From positions 3,162,001 through 3,226,000 of the forward strand of contig NZ_JAGINT010000001.1 of assembly GCF_017876295.1 (NCBI RefSeq): 64,000 nucleotides of DNA, written 5' to 3'. The stretch comes from Kribbella aluminosa (GTDB lineage: Bacteria > Actinomycetota > Actinomycetes > Propionibacteriales > Kribbellaceae). Shown here one piece after another: positions 17,541-27,175 of this stretch. Both the position numbers and the translations under genes were made by a program. The stretch's first letter is position 1. Each line of letters starts with the position of its first letter. Under the pieces are notes generated by a model, which saw only the letters and a program-made list of their open reading frames with translations, was not told where the DNA came from and searched no databases.

Positions 17541-18596
17541 ATGCCCTCGAAACTGTCCCTGCGGACAACCGTCGCCACACTCGCGATCGGCGGCCTACTA
17601 CTCGCCGCACCACCGGCGACCGCCTCCAGTCAACTATCCACCTCCCCGACCCAAGCGTCCGTCGCCGGTGTCACCTTGAAGCTGCCCTCCGCGGTCGCCG
17701 GAACCCTCGGCGCCGGCAGCAAATCACTCGTCGACACCGTTGCCGCCGACGTCCTCTCCCGCTCGCACGACGCCAAGGGCCTCGCCCCGGCAGTTGCTGT
17801 CGGCAAGCTTTCCGCCCAGGGCCGCAAGGTCGTCGTCGATGTCCGCACCGCCACCACCGGCTGGGCCCGCGGCGTCGCGTACGTCGAGGCACCCCGCACC
17901 GCCGAAGGCAGTCCGGAGGGCTGGCTCTACATCGCCCGGAACGTCGACGGCCGCTGGGTCGCGGGCCTCGAAGGTGACCGTACGTTCGCCACCTACGTCG
18001 CGACCTCACCGCTCGTCGGTCAGGCAGAGCGGCAGACGATGACGGCGTACGCCGACCACAAGGCGAACGCCACCGCCGCCAACACCGGCGATCTGCTGCT
18101 CCCGTGGATGCCCGACTACTACATGAACCTGACCGGCGGTCCGCACGCGAACGACGGCGCGACCGGCTACTGGAGCAGCCTCGACTTCTCCGGCGGCAAC
18201 GCGAGCGGCCGGGTCCGTTCGTCGGGCAGCGGGACCGCGACCTCGATGTGCGGCGCCGGCGGCGGCTGGACACGGGTGATCCACCCGAACGGCTTCTCGA
18301 CGGACTACTACCACATGTGGAACGCGACGTACTACAACGCGACGCCGGTCGGCAGCAGCGCGCTGCTCGGCAACATCGGCATGGACACCTGCGCGGGCGG
18401 CTCCGCGACCGGCGCGCACGTGCACTGGAGCCTCCGGACGTACGACGCCAACTACAACGGCACGTACACCTGGCTGAACGGTCGTACCATCGGCGGCTGG
18501 ACGTGGTGGAACGGCTCCAGCCAGTACACCGGCTGCGCGACCCGCCTGGGCGTCACGGCCTGCCCGGGCAACGACATGTACAACCGCGTGAGCTGA
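17541..18596 (+). CDS. Secreted M23-family (LasA-like) peptidase
   Basis: 351 residues. A Sec signal peptide (residues 1-29, ending PPATASS) is followed by a propeptide-like region of about 150 residues. A compact C-terminal domain has the M23/LasA metal motifs: GGPHANDGATGYWSSLDFSG (His and Asp ligands) and GAHVHWSLR (HXH). Four Cys suggest disulfides. It should cleave glycine-containing peptide bonds in peptidoglycan or elastin-like substrates. The 265 bases before it (17276-17540) show no gene. AGAAGGG precedes the ATG. Confidence 0.85.
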   Translation: MPSKLSLRTTVATLAIGGLLLAAPPATASSQLSTSPTQASVAGVTLKLPSAVAGTLGAGSKSLVDTVAADVLSRSHDAKGLAPAVAVGKLSAQGRKVVVDVRTATTGWARGVAYVEAPRTAEGSPEGWLYIARNVDGRWVAGLEGDRTFATYVATSPLVGQAERQTMTAYADHKANATAANTGDLLLPWMPDYYMNLTGGPHANDGATGYWSSLDFSGGNASGRVRSSGSGTATSMCGAGGGWTRVIHPNGFSTDYYHMWNATYYNATPVGSSALLGNIGMDTCAGGSATGAHVHWSLRTYDANYNGTYTWLNGRTIGGWTWWNGSSQYTGCATRLGVTACPGNDMYNRVS

Positions 18597-18619
18597 TGCC
18601 CAGAGGGTCGGCGCGTGCC

Positions 18620-18625
18620 TAGAAT
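18620..18625 (+). promoter_or_regulatory. -10 box giving a probable leaderless start
   Basis: TAGAAT stands five bases before the GTG start of the DUF5937-type gene, and no Shine-Dalgarno is present. In actinobacteria a TANNNT box this close to a start codon normally marks a leaderless mRNA. Confidence 0.5.
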
Positions 18626-18630
18626 CTGCT

Positions 18631-19578
18631 GTGGCGCGCTATCAGCTCGAGCCGGGGGACTACGGACTGGTGCGGTTCGTGGTGTCCCCGCTCACTGAGC
18701 TCGGCAACTCGCTGCGGGCGTTGCGCGCGCCGACCTCTTACCCCTTGCAGGCTCCTTGGTACGCCGCCGTGTGCGGTGTCCGCGACCAGCTCCCGCTCGA
18801 CGTACTGCGCGGGTTGATCGGGCCGACGTTCGACACGCCGGACCTGTTCAACCCGCGGGCCGGCGTACCGCTGACGATCACCGCACAGCTCGCGTACCTG
18901 CGCGACCAGGACCTGCGGACCCTCGGCGCGGACATCGAGTTCGCGGTCGGCGGCGTACCGCGGGGGCTCGGGGTGGGCGGGCGGTCGTTCGGTCACCGGC
19001 TGGCGGACGCGCTGGCCGCGTACTGGCGGTTGGCGTTCCAGCCGCACTGGTCGCGGATGCGGGCGGTTCTCGACGCGGACGTGGCCTACCGGGCGAGATC
19101 CCTCGCGGCCGAGGGCGTGATCGCCACGCTGAACGGCTGCGGGCCGGGCGTCCGCGCGGACCGGACGTCGATCACCGCGCACATCCTGGGACGCGGCGAC
19201 GACGACCTCGTGCTGTCCACTCGCGGGCGGCCGTTGTTCGTCGTACCGTCGCTGTTCACGCTGAGCAGTTCGACGCCGCTGGCCGACTCCGACCCGATGG
19301 TGATGTACGGCGCGAGCAACCAGCGCTCGATGTGGACCGACCTTGGGGATCACGGCGGTACGGCGCTGCTGAGCCCGCACCGCCTGCGCTATCTGCGCGC
19401 CCTCGGCACCGGCCGGACCACGACCGCCCTGGCTGAGCAGTTCGGCGTCTCGCCGTCGGCCGCGAACCAGTCGCTCCGCGCGATGACCACCCAGGGCCTG
19501 GTCCGCGCCCGCCGCGACGGCCGCACCGTCGTCTACGAACGCACCCCACTGGGCGACCAACTCGCCGACCTACCCTGA
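18631..19578 (+). CDS. ArsR-like winged-helix regulator (DUF5937 type)
   Basis: 315 residues with GTG start. The first 230 residues are the DUF5937-like region typical of actinobacterial ArsR relatives (LVRFVVSPLTELGNSLRAL near the start; VLSTRGRPLFVVPSLFT). The C-terminal 70 residues are a winged helix (RLRYLRALGTGRTTTALAEQFGVSPSAANQSLRAMTTQGLVRARRDGRTVVYERTPLG). The target is unknown. It is convergent with the SDR gene. Confidence 0.8.
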   Translation: MARYQLEPGDYGLVRFVVSPLTELGNSLRALRAPTSYPLQAPWYAAVCGVRDQLPLDVLRGLIGPTFDTPDLFNPRAGVPLTITAQLAYLRDQDLRTLGADIEFAVGGVPRGLGVGGRSFGHRLADALAAYWRLAFQPHWSRMRAVLDADVAYRARSLAAEGVIATLNGCGPGVRADRTSITAHILGRGDDDLVLSTRGRPLFVVPSLFTLSSSTPLADSDPMVMYGASNQRSMWTDLGDHGGTALLSPHRLRYLRALGTGRTTTALAEQFGVSPSAANQSLRAMTTQGLVRARRDGRTVVYERTPLGDQLADLP

Positions 19579-19649
19579 CTGTCCCAGCTATCGCTCGGCG
19601 CAGATACACGGTCCGGCAAATGGCTCGACCGCGGCGTCGGCGGGTTCGG

Positions 19650-20642
19650 CTATCGCTGGCTCCGCGTCACGTAGGCGGCGGTGCCTGCGGCTGCCGCGGC
19701 CAGGGTGGTGAGGAGCGTGCGATGGCGCGAGGCCCAGACCTGGTAGCTGCGGGCGGTGGAGCGGTCGTCGAAGACGCCGTGAGCGCCGTAGTCGCGGCCG
19801 CGGCTGTCCGCTGGGCTCCAGAGGTTCGCGGCCTGCTCGTTGGGCAGGTCGGTCTGCTGCGACTGGTACCCGGTCCGCGCCAGGTAGCGGTCGAGGAGGC
19901 CGGCGGCGAACTTGTTCGCGACGATGGTCAGCGCCGTCGGACCGCCGACCCAGTACTCGCGGCGTCGCGGATGGTCGGCCGCGTAGACGATCGCGTCCGC
20001 GGCGACCTCCGGCTGGAAGATCGGCGGTACGGGTTGCGGATGCTTCGGCAGCCGTGACAGGACCCACGAGAACTGGGGCGTGTTCACGGCCGGCAGTTGC
20101 ACCATCGTCACGCGGACGTGCGACTTGTCGTGCAGCAGCTCGCAGCGCAGCGAGTCGTGGAAGCCCTGGATGGCGTGTTTCGCCCCGCAGTACGCCGACT
20201 GCAGCGGGATCCCGCGGTAGGCCAGCGCCGACCCGACCTGCACGATCGTGCCGTGGTCGCGGGGCTTCATCCGGGCCATCGCGGCCCGGGTCCCGTACAC
20301 ATACCCGAGGTAGGTGACCTCCGTGACCCGCTTGAACTCGCTCGGGTCGATCTCGTCGAACGGCGCGAACACCGACGTGAAGGCGACGTTCACCCAGACG
20401 TCGATCGGCCCGAGCTCCTTCTCGACCTGGTCGGCCGCCGCCTGCACCTGACCGTGGTCCGCGACGTCGAGCGGGATCGCCAGCGGCACGCCGCCCGCGT
20501 CCGCGACGTCGCTCGCCGCACCTTCCAGCCCTTCGCGGCCCCGGGCCAGCAAGGCGACCCGGTCCCCGCGCCGGGCGAACTCGACAGCGGTCGCCCGCCC
20601 GACACCGCCACTGGCTCCGGTCACCACAACTACCCGTCCCAC
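19650..20642 (-). CDS. SDR-family oxidoreductase with C-terminal membrane anchor
   Basis: 330 residues. The Rossmann motif is TGASGGVGRA (about 8-17), the catalytic Ser lies in VQVGSALAYRG and the YXXXK motif is SAYCGAKHA. The C-terminal 80 residues are unusual for a plain SDR and end in a hydrophobic helix TLLTTLAAAAAGTAAYVT. It may reduce a ketone or aldehyde at the membrane; the substrate is unknown. The downstream 70 bases contain no clear terminator. Confidence 0.88.
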   Translation of the reverse strand: MGRVVVVTGASGGVGRATAVEFARRGDRVALLARGREGLEGAASDVADAGGVPLAIPLDVADHGQVQAAADQVEKELGPIDVWVNVAFTSVFAPFDEIDPSEFKRVTEVTYLGYVYGTRAAMARMKPRDHGTIVQVGSALAYRGIPLQSAYCGAKHAIQGFHDSLRCELLHDKSHVRVTMVQLPAVNTPQFSWVLSRLPKHPQPVPPIFQPEVAADAIVYAADHPRRREYWVGGPTALTIVANKFAAGLLDRYLARTGYQSQQTDLPNEQAANLWSPADSRGRDYGAHGVFDDRSTARSYQVWASRHRTLLTTLAAAAAGTAAYVTRSQR

Positions 20643-20667
20643 GTGCTCCTCCTCAGTGAGTCCTCAG

Positions 20668-21316
20668 TCAGTCAGCGGCCTGGCGTTCGAAGATCTCGGT
20701 GATCTCCTCGACCGACAGTTCCTTGGTCTCCGGGATGAACGAGTTCACGAACAGCAGCGCGATCGCCGACAGGACGGCGAACAGCACCATCAGCCAGGCC
20801 AGCCCGAAGCCGTTCAGCATCGTCGGCACCAGCAGGATCAGTGCGAAGTTCGCGATCCAGTCCGCCGCGGCGCCGAGTGCGGCGGCCCGGCCGCGGACGG
20901 CGGTCGGGAAGTACTCGCCCTGGATCAGCCAGCCGGTCCCGCCGACGCCGATCGCGAACGCGGCGATGAAGACGTCCAGCCCGATCATGATCAGGATGAT
21001 CCGGGTCAGGCCGCCGGTGAACGCGACCCCGGCCGCGCCGATCAGCATCGCGACCGACATCACGGGCCCAGCCGGTCCGAGGTCGGGCCGGCGGCGAGCG
21101 CGCCGATGGACGCGCCGGCCACCAGGTAGCCGAGCGCGAGCGAGCCCAGGCTCCAAGGCAGGAAGTGTTGACGACGGACCCGATGCTCGTGGTGTCGTAC
21201 CCGAACAGGAACCCGCCGACGGTGGCGAGCAGGGTCAGCGACCAGTAGAACGAGGTCGGCACCCGGGTGTCGAGGTGGTCCAGCACTCCGGTGGCCGATT
21301 CGTGGTGCGGCGCCAC
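20668..21316 (-). pseudogene. Remnant of a sugar-porter-type MFS transporter
   Basis: Three reading frames carry consecutive pieces of one transporter. The N-terminus (GTG at 21314-21316) ends in TVGGFLFGYDTTSIGSVVN. A second frame gives SLGSLALGYLVAGASIGALA. A third gives IIGLD-type helices through GWLIQGEYFPTAVRGRAAALG to ETKELSVEEITEIFERQ, stop at 20668. The FGYDT and PETKE blocks mark the sugar-porter/IolT family, normally about 470 residues. Roughly 215 remain, so helices 3-7 are deleted and at least two frameshifts exist. It is not functional. Confidence 0.85.
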
Positions 21317-21437
21317 GATGCGCCTCCTTCATCGATCCGGTATCGCCCTCCCGGTTGACCGCTAGGGAGCACTCGAAACGCGTTTGCTGCAATGTGCCCC
21401 GGGTACCGGCCGGACGGTCGAGGTCTGGAGGTCGCAG

Positions 21438-24314
21438 GTGGCGATAGACGTGGAGATCGACAGCATCCGCACGCCCGACTGGTTGCGGGGCGCCCTGGAG
21501 GCGGCTGTCGACGGCGAGGTGCGGTTCGATGCCGGGTCGCGGGCGACGTACTCGTGCGACTCGTCCAACTACCGGCAGATACCGCTGGGAGTCGTGGTGC
21601 CGCGGACGGTGGACGCCGCCGCGGTGGCGGTCGAGGTGTGCCGGAAGGCGGATGTACCGGTGTTGTCGCGGGGCGGCGGGACCAGCCTGGCCGGGCAGAC
21701 GACGAACGCCGCGGTGGTGATCGACTGGACGAAGTACTGCGACCACGTGGTCTCGGTCGATGCCGCCGCGCGGACCTGTGTCGTCGAGCCGGGGATCGCG
21801 CTGGACGACCTGAACCGGGCGCTGGCTCCCGACGGGCTGATGTTCGGGCCGAAGCCGTCCACACATCAGAGCTGCACGATCGGCGGAATGGTCGGCAACA
21901 ACTCGTGCGGTGCCAGTGCGCAGGCCTACGGGAAGACCGTCGACAACGTCCGGCGGCTCGAGGTCCTCACCTACGACGGTGTCCGGATGTGGGTAGGTCC
22001 AACAGCTGAGATTGTCGAGGGCAACGACCGGCGGGCGGAGATCTACCGCGACCTGATCGCGTTGCGGGACCGGTACCTCGGCGAACTGCGGACCGGCTAC
22101 CCGCACATCCCGCGCCGGGTCTCCGGCTACAACCTCGACTCGTTGCTGCCGGAGAACGGCTTCGACGTCGCGAAGGCGCTCGTCGGCAGTGAGGGCACCC
22201 TGGTCACGGTGCTGCACGCGGAGCTCGACCTGGTACCGGTTCCGAAGTACCAGGTGATGGTCGTGCTCGGCTACCCGAGCCTGGAGGACGCCGGTCGCGC
22301 CGTACGCCGGATCCTGCCGCACCAGCCGTGGCAGCTCGAAGGGCTCGACCAGGTGCTGATCGACCTCGAGCACGACGAGCACACCGTCGACACCGCGATC
22401 GAACGGCTGCCGGAAGGCCGCGGCTGGCTGACCGTACAGTTCGCCGGCGACACCTTCGAGGAGGCCGACCGGGCCGCGCACCGGCTGATGGACGACCTGA
22501 AGGACGACGAGGCAACGATCAGCTATTTCGACGATCCGGGCCGGGAGCAACAACTGATCGAACTCCGGGAGGCCGGTCTCGGCGCGACCGCCCACCCAGC
22601 CGCGAAGCACGACAACTGGGAGGGCTGGGAGGATTCCGCCGTCCATCCGGACGACCTCGGCGACTACCTGCACGATCTGCGCGAGCTGCTGAACCGCTTC
22701 GGGTACGACGAGACCGAGACGTCGCTGTACGGCCACTTCGGGCAGGGCTGTGTGCACACCCGGATCCCGTTCGAGCTGCGCACCGCGGACGGCATCGCGC
22801 AGTACCGCGACTTCGTCCAGCAGGCCGCGCGGCTGGTGAAGCGGTACGACGGGTCGCTGTCCGGGGAGCACGGCGACGGGCAGTCCCGGGGTGAGCTGCT
22901 GACCACGATGTTCGGGCCGGAGCTGGTCCGGGCGTTCGGCGAGTTCAAGGCGATCTTCGATCCGCGGAACCGGATGAACCCGGGCAAGATCGTCGACCCG
23001 AACCCGCTCGACTCGCACCTGCGGCTCGGGACCGGGTTCGCGCATCCGCCGCTGCCGAGCGAGTTCGCGTATCCGCACGACGACGGGAAGTTCAGCAAGG
23101 CGACGATGCGCTGTGTCGGGATCGGGCTGTGTCGATCCAAGACGGGCCGCCAGTCGTCATCGGCGGACGGCGAGGTGATGTGCCCGTCGTACCTCGTGAC
23201 CCGCGAGGAGGAGCACTCGCCGCGGGGGCGGTCGCGGCTGCTGTTCGAGATGGTGCGGGGTGAGGTGATCCCGGACGGCTGGCGGTCGACCGAGGTTCGC
23301 GACGCGCTCGATCTGTGCCTGGCGTGCAAGGGCTGCAAGGTCGACTGCCCCGTCGGGGTGGACGTGGCGACGTACAAGGCCGAGTTCCTGTCGCACCACT
23401 ACCGGCACCGGCTGCGTCCGATGGCGCACTACTCGATGGGCTGGTTGCCGTTGGCTGCGCAGCTCGCGAGTCGCGCGCCGAAGCTCGTGAACGGTGCCAC
23501 TCAGACGCCGAAGCTCGCGACGCTGCTGAAGCGGGCGGGCGGGATCGCGGACGAGCGCGCGTTGCCGGCGTTCGCCGAACAGTCGTTCACCAGTTGGTTC
23601 TCGGAGCGTCCGCCGCGGCCGGGACGCCGGATCGTGCTCTGGCCGGACACCTTCACGAACTTCTTCCATCCCTCGGCCGGGCGCGCCGCGGTCCAGGTGC
23701 TCGAGGCGGCGGGGTACCACGTGACAGTCCCGGAGCGCCCGGTGTGCTGCGGGCTCACCTGGATCTCGACCGGTCAGCTCGGCATGGCGAAGCGCGTGCT
23801 CCGGCGGACGGTCGACGTACTGCGCGACGACATCCGTGCCGGCGTACCGGTCGTCGGGCTGGAGCCGTCGTGCAGCGCGGTGTTCCGGTCGGACGGGCCG
23901 GAGTTGCTGCCGGACGACGAGGACCTGCGGCGGTTGTCGGCCCAGTTCGTGACGTTCGCCGAGCTGCTCAAGGACTGGGATCCGCCGCGGCTCGACGTCC
24001 ACGCGATGGTGCAGACGCACTGTCACCAGCATGCCGTACTGACGTCCGACGCGGACCTGATGCAGCGCGCGGGTATCGACCGTGAGCAGCTGGACTCCGG
24101 GTGCTGCGGCCTGGCCGGGAACTTCGGGTTCGAGCGCGGGCACTACGACGTCTCGATGGCCGCGGCCGAACGGGTGCTGCTGCCGAAGGTACGGGCCGCG
24201 GGCAACGACACCGTGATCGTCGCCGACGGCTTCAGTTGCCGAACGCAAATAGAACAAGCCACCGACCGGCGGGCCGTACATCTCGCCGAACTCCTGGCAG
24301 GAGGATTGCAATGA
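21438..24314 (+). CDS. FAD-linked oxidase / Fe-S (CCG-domain) fusion oxidoreductase
   Basis: 958 residues from the GTG at 21438, chosen for GGAGG six bases upstream. The N-terminal half is a GlcD-type FAD-binding PCMH domain (LSRGGGTSLAGQTTNAAVVID; PSTHQSCTIGGMVGNNSCGA) with a C-terminal FAD-oxidase domain (SGEHGDGQSRGELL). The second half has one recognisable 4Fe-4S cluster motif (CLACKGCKVDCP) and two cysteine-rich blocks (PVCCGLTW; DSGCCGLAGNFGFE). This is the YdiJ/D-2-hydroxyacid (lactate or 2-hydroxyglutarate) dehydrogenase layout. It should oxidise a 2-hydroxy acid and pass electrons to the quinone pool. The stop overlaps the TPP-enzyme start. Confidence 0.9.
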   Translation: MAIDVEIDSIRTPDWLRGALEAAVDGEVRFDAGSRATYSCDSSNYRQIPLGVVVPRTVDAAAVAVEVCRKADVPVLSRGGGTSLAGQTTNAAVVIDWTKYCDHVVSVDAAARTCVVEPGIALDDLNRALAPDGLMFGPKPSTHQSCTIGGMVGNNSCGASAQAYGKTVDNVRRLEVLTYDGVRMWVGPTAEIVEGNDRRAEIYRDLIALRDRYLGELRTGYPHIPRRVSGYNLDSLLPENGFDVAKALVGSEGTLVTVLHAELDLVPVPKYQVMVVLGYPSLEDAGRAVRRILPHQPWQLEGLDQVLIDLEHDEHTVDTAIERLPEGRGWLTVQFAGDTFEEADRAAHRLMDDLKDDEATISYFDDPGREQQLIELREAGLGATAHPAAKHDNWEGWEDSAVHPDDLGDYLHDLRELLNRFGYDETETSLYGHFGQGCVHTRIPFELRTADGIAQYRDFVQQAARLVKRYDGSLSGEHGDGQSRGELLTTMFGPELVRAFGEFKAIFDPRNRMNPGKIVDPNPLDSHLRLGTGFAHPPLPSEFAYPHDDGKFSKATMRCVGIGLCRSKTGRQSSSADGEVMCPSYLVTREEEHSPRGRSRLLFEMVRGEVIPDGWRSTEVRDALDLCLACKGCKVDCPVGVDVATYKAEFLSHHYRHRLRPMAHYSMGWLPLAAQLASRAPKLVNGATQTPKLATLLKRAGGIADERALPAFAEQSFTSWFSERPPRPGRRIVLWPDTFTNFFHPSAGRAAVQVLEAAGYHVTVPERPVCCGLTWISTGQLGMAKRVLRRTVDVLRDDIRAGVPVVGLEPSCSAVFRSDGPELLPDDEDLRRLSAQFVTFAELLKDWDPPRLDVHAMVQTHCHQHAVLTSDADLMQRAGIDREQLDSGCCGLAGNFGFERGHYDVSMAAAERVLLPKVRAAGNDTVIVADGFSCRTQIEQATDRRAVHLAELLAGGLQ

Positions 24315-26099
24315 GCACGACAGTTGCCGATTTCGTACTCCAGCGCCTGCGCGAGTGGGACGTCGACCACGTCTTCGGGTACGCCGGGGACGGTATCAAC
24401 GGGCTGCTCTCCGCCTGGCAGAAGGCGGGGAACGAGCCACGCTTCGTCCAGGCCCGGCACGAGGAGATGGCCGCCTTCGAAGCGGTCGGCTACGCCAAGT
24501 TCACCGGCCGGGTCGGCGTCTGTACGGCGACCAGCGGGCCGGGCGCGATCCACTTGCTGAACGGGCTGTACGACGCGAAGCTCGACCACGTGCCGGTGGT
24601 CGCGATCGTGGGACAGACGGCCCGCAGCGCGATGGGCGGCAGCTACCAGCAGGAGGTCGACCTGCACACGCTGTACAAGGACGTCGCGTCGGACTACTGC
24701 GAGACCGTGATGGTCACGGAGCAGCTGCCGAACGTGCTCGACCGGGCGATCCGGATCGCGGCGGCCCCGCCGTACCGTGACCGCGCTGATCATTCCGTCG
24801 GACCTCCAGGAGCTCGAGTACACGCCGCCGTCGCACGCGTTCAAGATGGTGCCGTCGAGCACGGACCTGAGCTGGTCGGCGCCGGTGCCCGCGGCGGATC
24901 AGCTGGACCGTGCGGCGGAGATCCTGAACGCGGGCTCGCGGGTCGCGATCCTCGTGGGGCAGGGTGCGCGGGGTGCGGCCGACGAGGTGACGGAGCTGGC
25001 GGAGCTGACCGGCGCCGGGGTCGCGAAGGCGCTGCTCGGCAAGGACGTGCTGCCTGATGCGCTGCCGTGGGTGACCGGCTCGATCGGGTTGCTCGGCACG
25101 CGTCCGTCGTACGAGCTGATGATGGACTGCGACACGTTGCTGATGGTCGGATCGAACTTCCCGTACACGCAGTTCCTACCGGAGTTCGGCAAGGCCCGGG
25201 CGATCCAGATCGATCTGGATCCGACGATGATCGGGATGCGGTACCCGTTCGAGGTGAACCTGGTCGGCGACGCGGCGGGGACGCTGCGCGCACTGATCCC
25301 GCTGGTGCAGCGCAAGACGGACCGGTCGTGGCGGTCGGGGATCGAGAGCAACGTGCGGCGCTGGTGGGAGGTCATGGACCGGCGTGCGCACACCTCGGCG
25401 GACCCGATCAACCCGGAGCTGGTGTTCCACGAGCTGTCGGCCCGGTTGCCCGCGGACGCGATCCTGGCGTCGGACTCGGGGTCGGCGGCGAACTGGTACG
25501 CGCGGCACATCCGGATCCGTGGCGAGATGCGTGGCTCGCTGTCCGGGACGCTCGCGACGATGGGGCCCGGGGTGCCGTACGTGATCGGCGCGAAGTTCGG
25601 GCTGCCGGACCGGCCGGCGTACGCGCTGGTCGGCGACGGCGCGATGCAGATGAACGGGATCAACGAGCTGATCACGATCGCGAAGTACTGGAAGGACTGG
25701 GCGGACCCGCGACTGGTGGTCGCAGTCCTGCACAACAACGACCTGAACCAGGTGACGTGGGAGCTCCGGGCGATGGGCGGGTCGCCGCAGTTCCTGCCCT
25801 CGCAGGAGCTGCCGGAGTTCCCGTACGCCGGGTACGCGAAGCTGCTCGGGCTGCACGGGGTGATGGCGGAGAAGCCGGAGGAGGTCGTGCCCGCGTGGGA
25901 GGAGGCCCTGGCGGCGGACCGGCCGTGCGTCGTCGAGTTCCGGACCGATCCCGCCGTACCGCCGATCCCGCCGCACGCGACCTGGGACCAGCTCGAGAAG
26001 GCGCTGGAGTCGATCGTCCGCGGTGACAGCGATCGCGGCGCGATGATCAAGGAGGGCGTGAAGTCCAAGATGCAGGAGTTCCTGCCCGGCAAGTCATGA
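24311..26099 (+). pseudogene. TPP-dependent enzyme (pyruvate oxidase-like) with a one-base frameshift
   Basis: The ATG at 24311 opens MSTTVADFVLQRLREWDVDHVFGYAGDGINGLLSA, an N-terminal TPP pyrimidine domain with the catalytic Glu in QARHEEMAA. After AIRIAAA the frame shifts: the rest reads on from 24777 in the +1 frame. It holds the central domain (VAILVGQGARGAADEV) and the TPP-binding domain with GDGAMQMNGINELITIAKYWKDWADPRLVVAVLHNNDLNQ. The shift lies in CCCC at 24765-24768. Removing one C restores AARRTVTALIIPSDLQE. Together the parts form a normal enzyme of about 595 residues. It is either a recent mutation or a sequencing slip in a homopolymer. It is coupled at both ends (ATGA). Confidence 0.8.
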
Positions 26100-27175
26100 T
26101 CGAGTCCGTGACCGCCTCGGCGTACACGATTCCGACCGACGCGCCGGAGGCCGACGGGACCTTCGCCTGGGACAGTACGACGCTGGTCCTGGTGGAGGTC
26201 TCGGCCGCCGGCGTGACCGGGACCGGGTGGACGTACGGGTCGCCGGCTTGCGCCACTGTCGTCGCGCATGACCTGGCGTCGGTGGTGCAGGGCCGGGACC
26301 CGATGGACGTCGGCGGGTCCTGGAACGCGATGCGGTCCGCGCTACGGAACATCGGCCGGCCGGGCGTGGCCGGGATGGCGATGTCGGCGGTCGACTGCGC
26401 GCTGTGGGACCTGAAGGCGCGCCTGCTCGGGCTGCCGTTGCACCGGTTGCTCGGGGCGGTGCACGAGAGCGTGCCGGTGTACGGCAGCGGCGGCTTCACG
26501 ACGTACGACGACCGGCAACTCGCGGACCAGCTGACCGGGTGGGTCGCGCAGGGGATACCGCGGGTGAAGATCAAGATCGGGGAGAGCAGCGGGGCGCGCG
26601 AGGACCGGGACATGGTGCGGGTCGCGCTGGCGCGGGACGTGATCGGCTCCGCGGCCGAGCTGTACGTGGACGCGAACGGCGGGTACACGGTCGGCCAGGC
26701 GTGCCGGGTGGCTTCCCGGCTGGCGTCGTACGGCGTGACGTGGTTCGAGGAGCCGGTGTCGTCGGACGATCTCGCCGGGCTCGGGGCGGTGCGCGATCAG
26801 ACCGGGATCGACGTGACGGCGGGGGAGTACGGGTACGACCTGGCGTACTTCTCGCGGATGTGTCCAGTTGTCGATTGTCTACAATCGGACGTGACCCGTT
26901 GCGGCGGGATCACCGAGCTGCTCCGGATCGCCGCCGTCGCCGAGTCCCACGGCCTGCAGTTGTCCGGTCATTGCGCTCCCGGGCTGCACCTGGCCCCGCT
27001 GTCCGCCATACCCAACCTGCGCCACCTCGAGTGGTTCCACGACCACACCCGCATCGAGTCGATGCTGTTCGACGGCCTGCCCACCCCGTCCAACGGCACC
27101 GCGACCCCACCGGACTCGCCCGGCCACGGCCTGACCTGGCTCCCACCGGCGGCCACGACCTACCGGGTCGCCTGA
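26096..27175 (+). CDS. Enolase-superfamily dehydratase/racemase (mandelate racemase-like)
   Basis: 359 residues, overlapping the TPP enzyme by ATGA. The capping domain (1-120) is followed by the barrel with KXK base VKIKIGE, metal ligands in VDANGGY, TWFEEPVSSDD and TAGEYGYD, and the opposite-face block SGHCAPGLH. These are typical of acid-sugar dehydratases and related MR-group enzymes. A fit is dehydration of a sugar acid to a 2-keto-3-deoxy acid. The dyad GATTGT-CT-ACAATC (26873-26886) lies within it. Confidence 0.87.
   Translation: MIESVTASAYTIPTDAPEADGTFAWDSTTLVLVEVSAAGVTGTGWTYGSPACATVVAHDLASVVQGRDPMDVGGSWNAMRSALRNIGRPGVAGMAMSAVDCALWDLKARLLGLPLHRLLGAVHESVPVYGSGGFTTYDDRQLADQLTGWVAQGIPRVKIKIGESSGAREDRDMVRVALARDVIGSAAELYVDANGGYTVGQACRVASRLASYGVTWFEEPVSSDDLAGLGAVRDQTGIDVTAGEYGYDLAYFSRMCPVVDCLQSDVTRCGGITELLRIAAVAESHGLQLSGHCAPGLHLAPLSAIPNLRHLEWFHDHTRIESMLFDGLPTPSNGTATPPDSPGHGLTWLPPAATTYRVA

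Noticed and set aside
21060..23078. A 672-codon minus-strand frame opposite the FAD/Fe-S oxidoreductase
   Set aside because: Low-complexity shadow frame. Only its last 35 residues are meaningful, and they belong to the MFS pseudogene.
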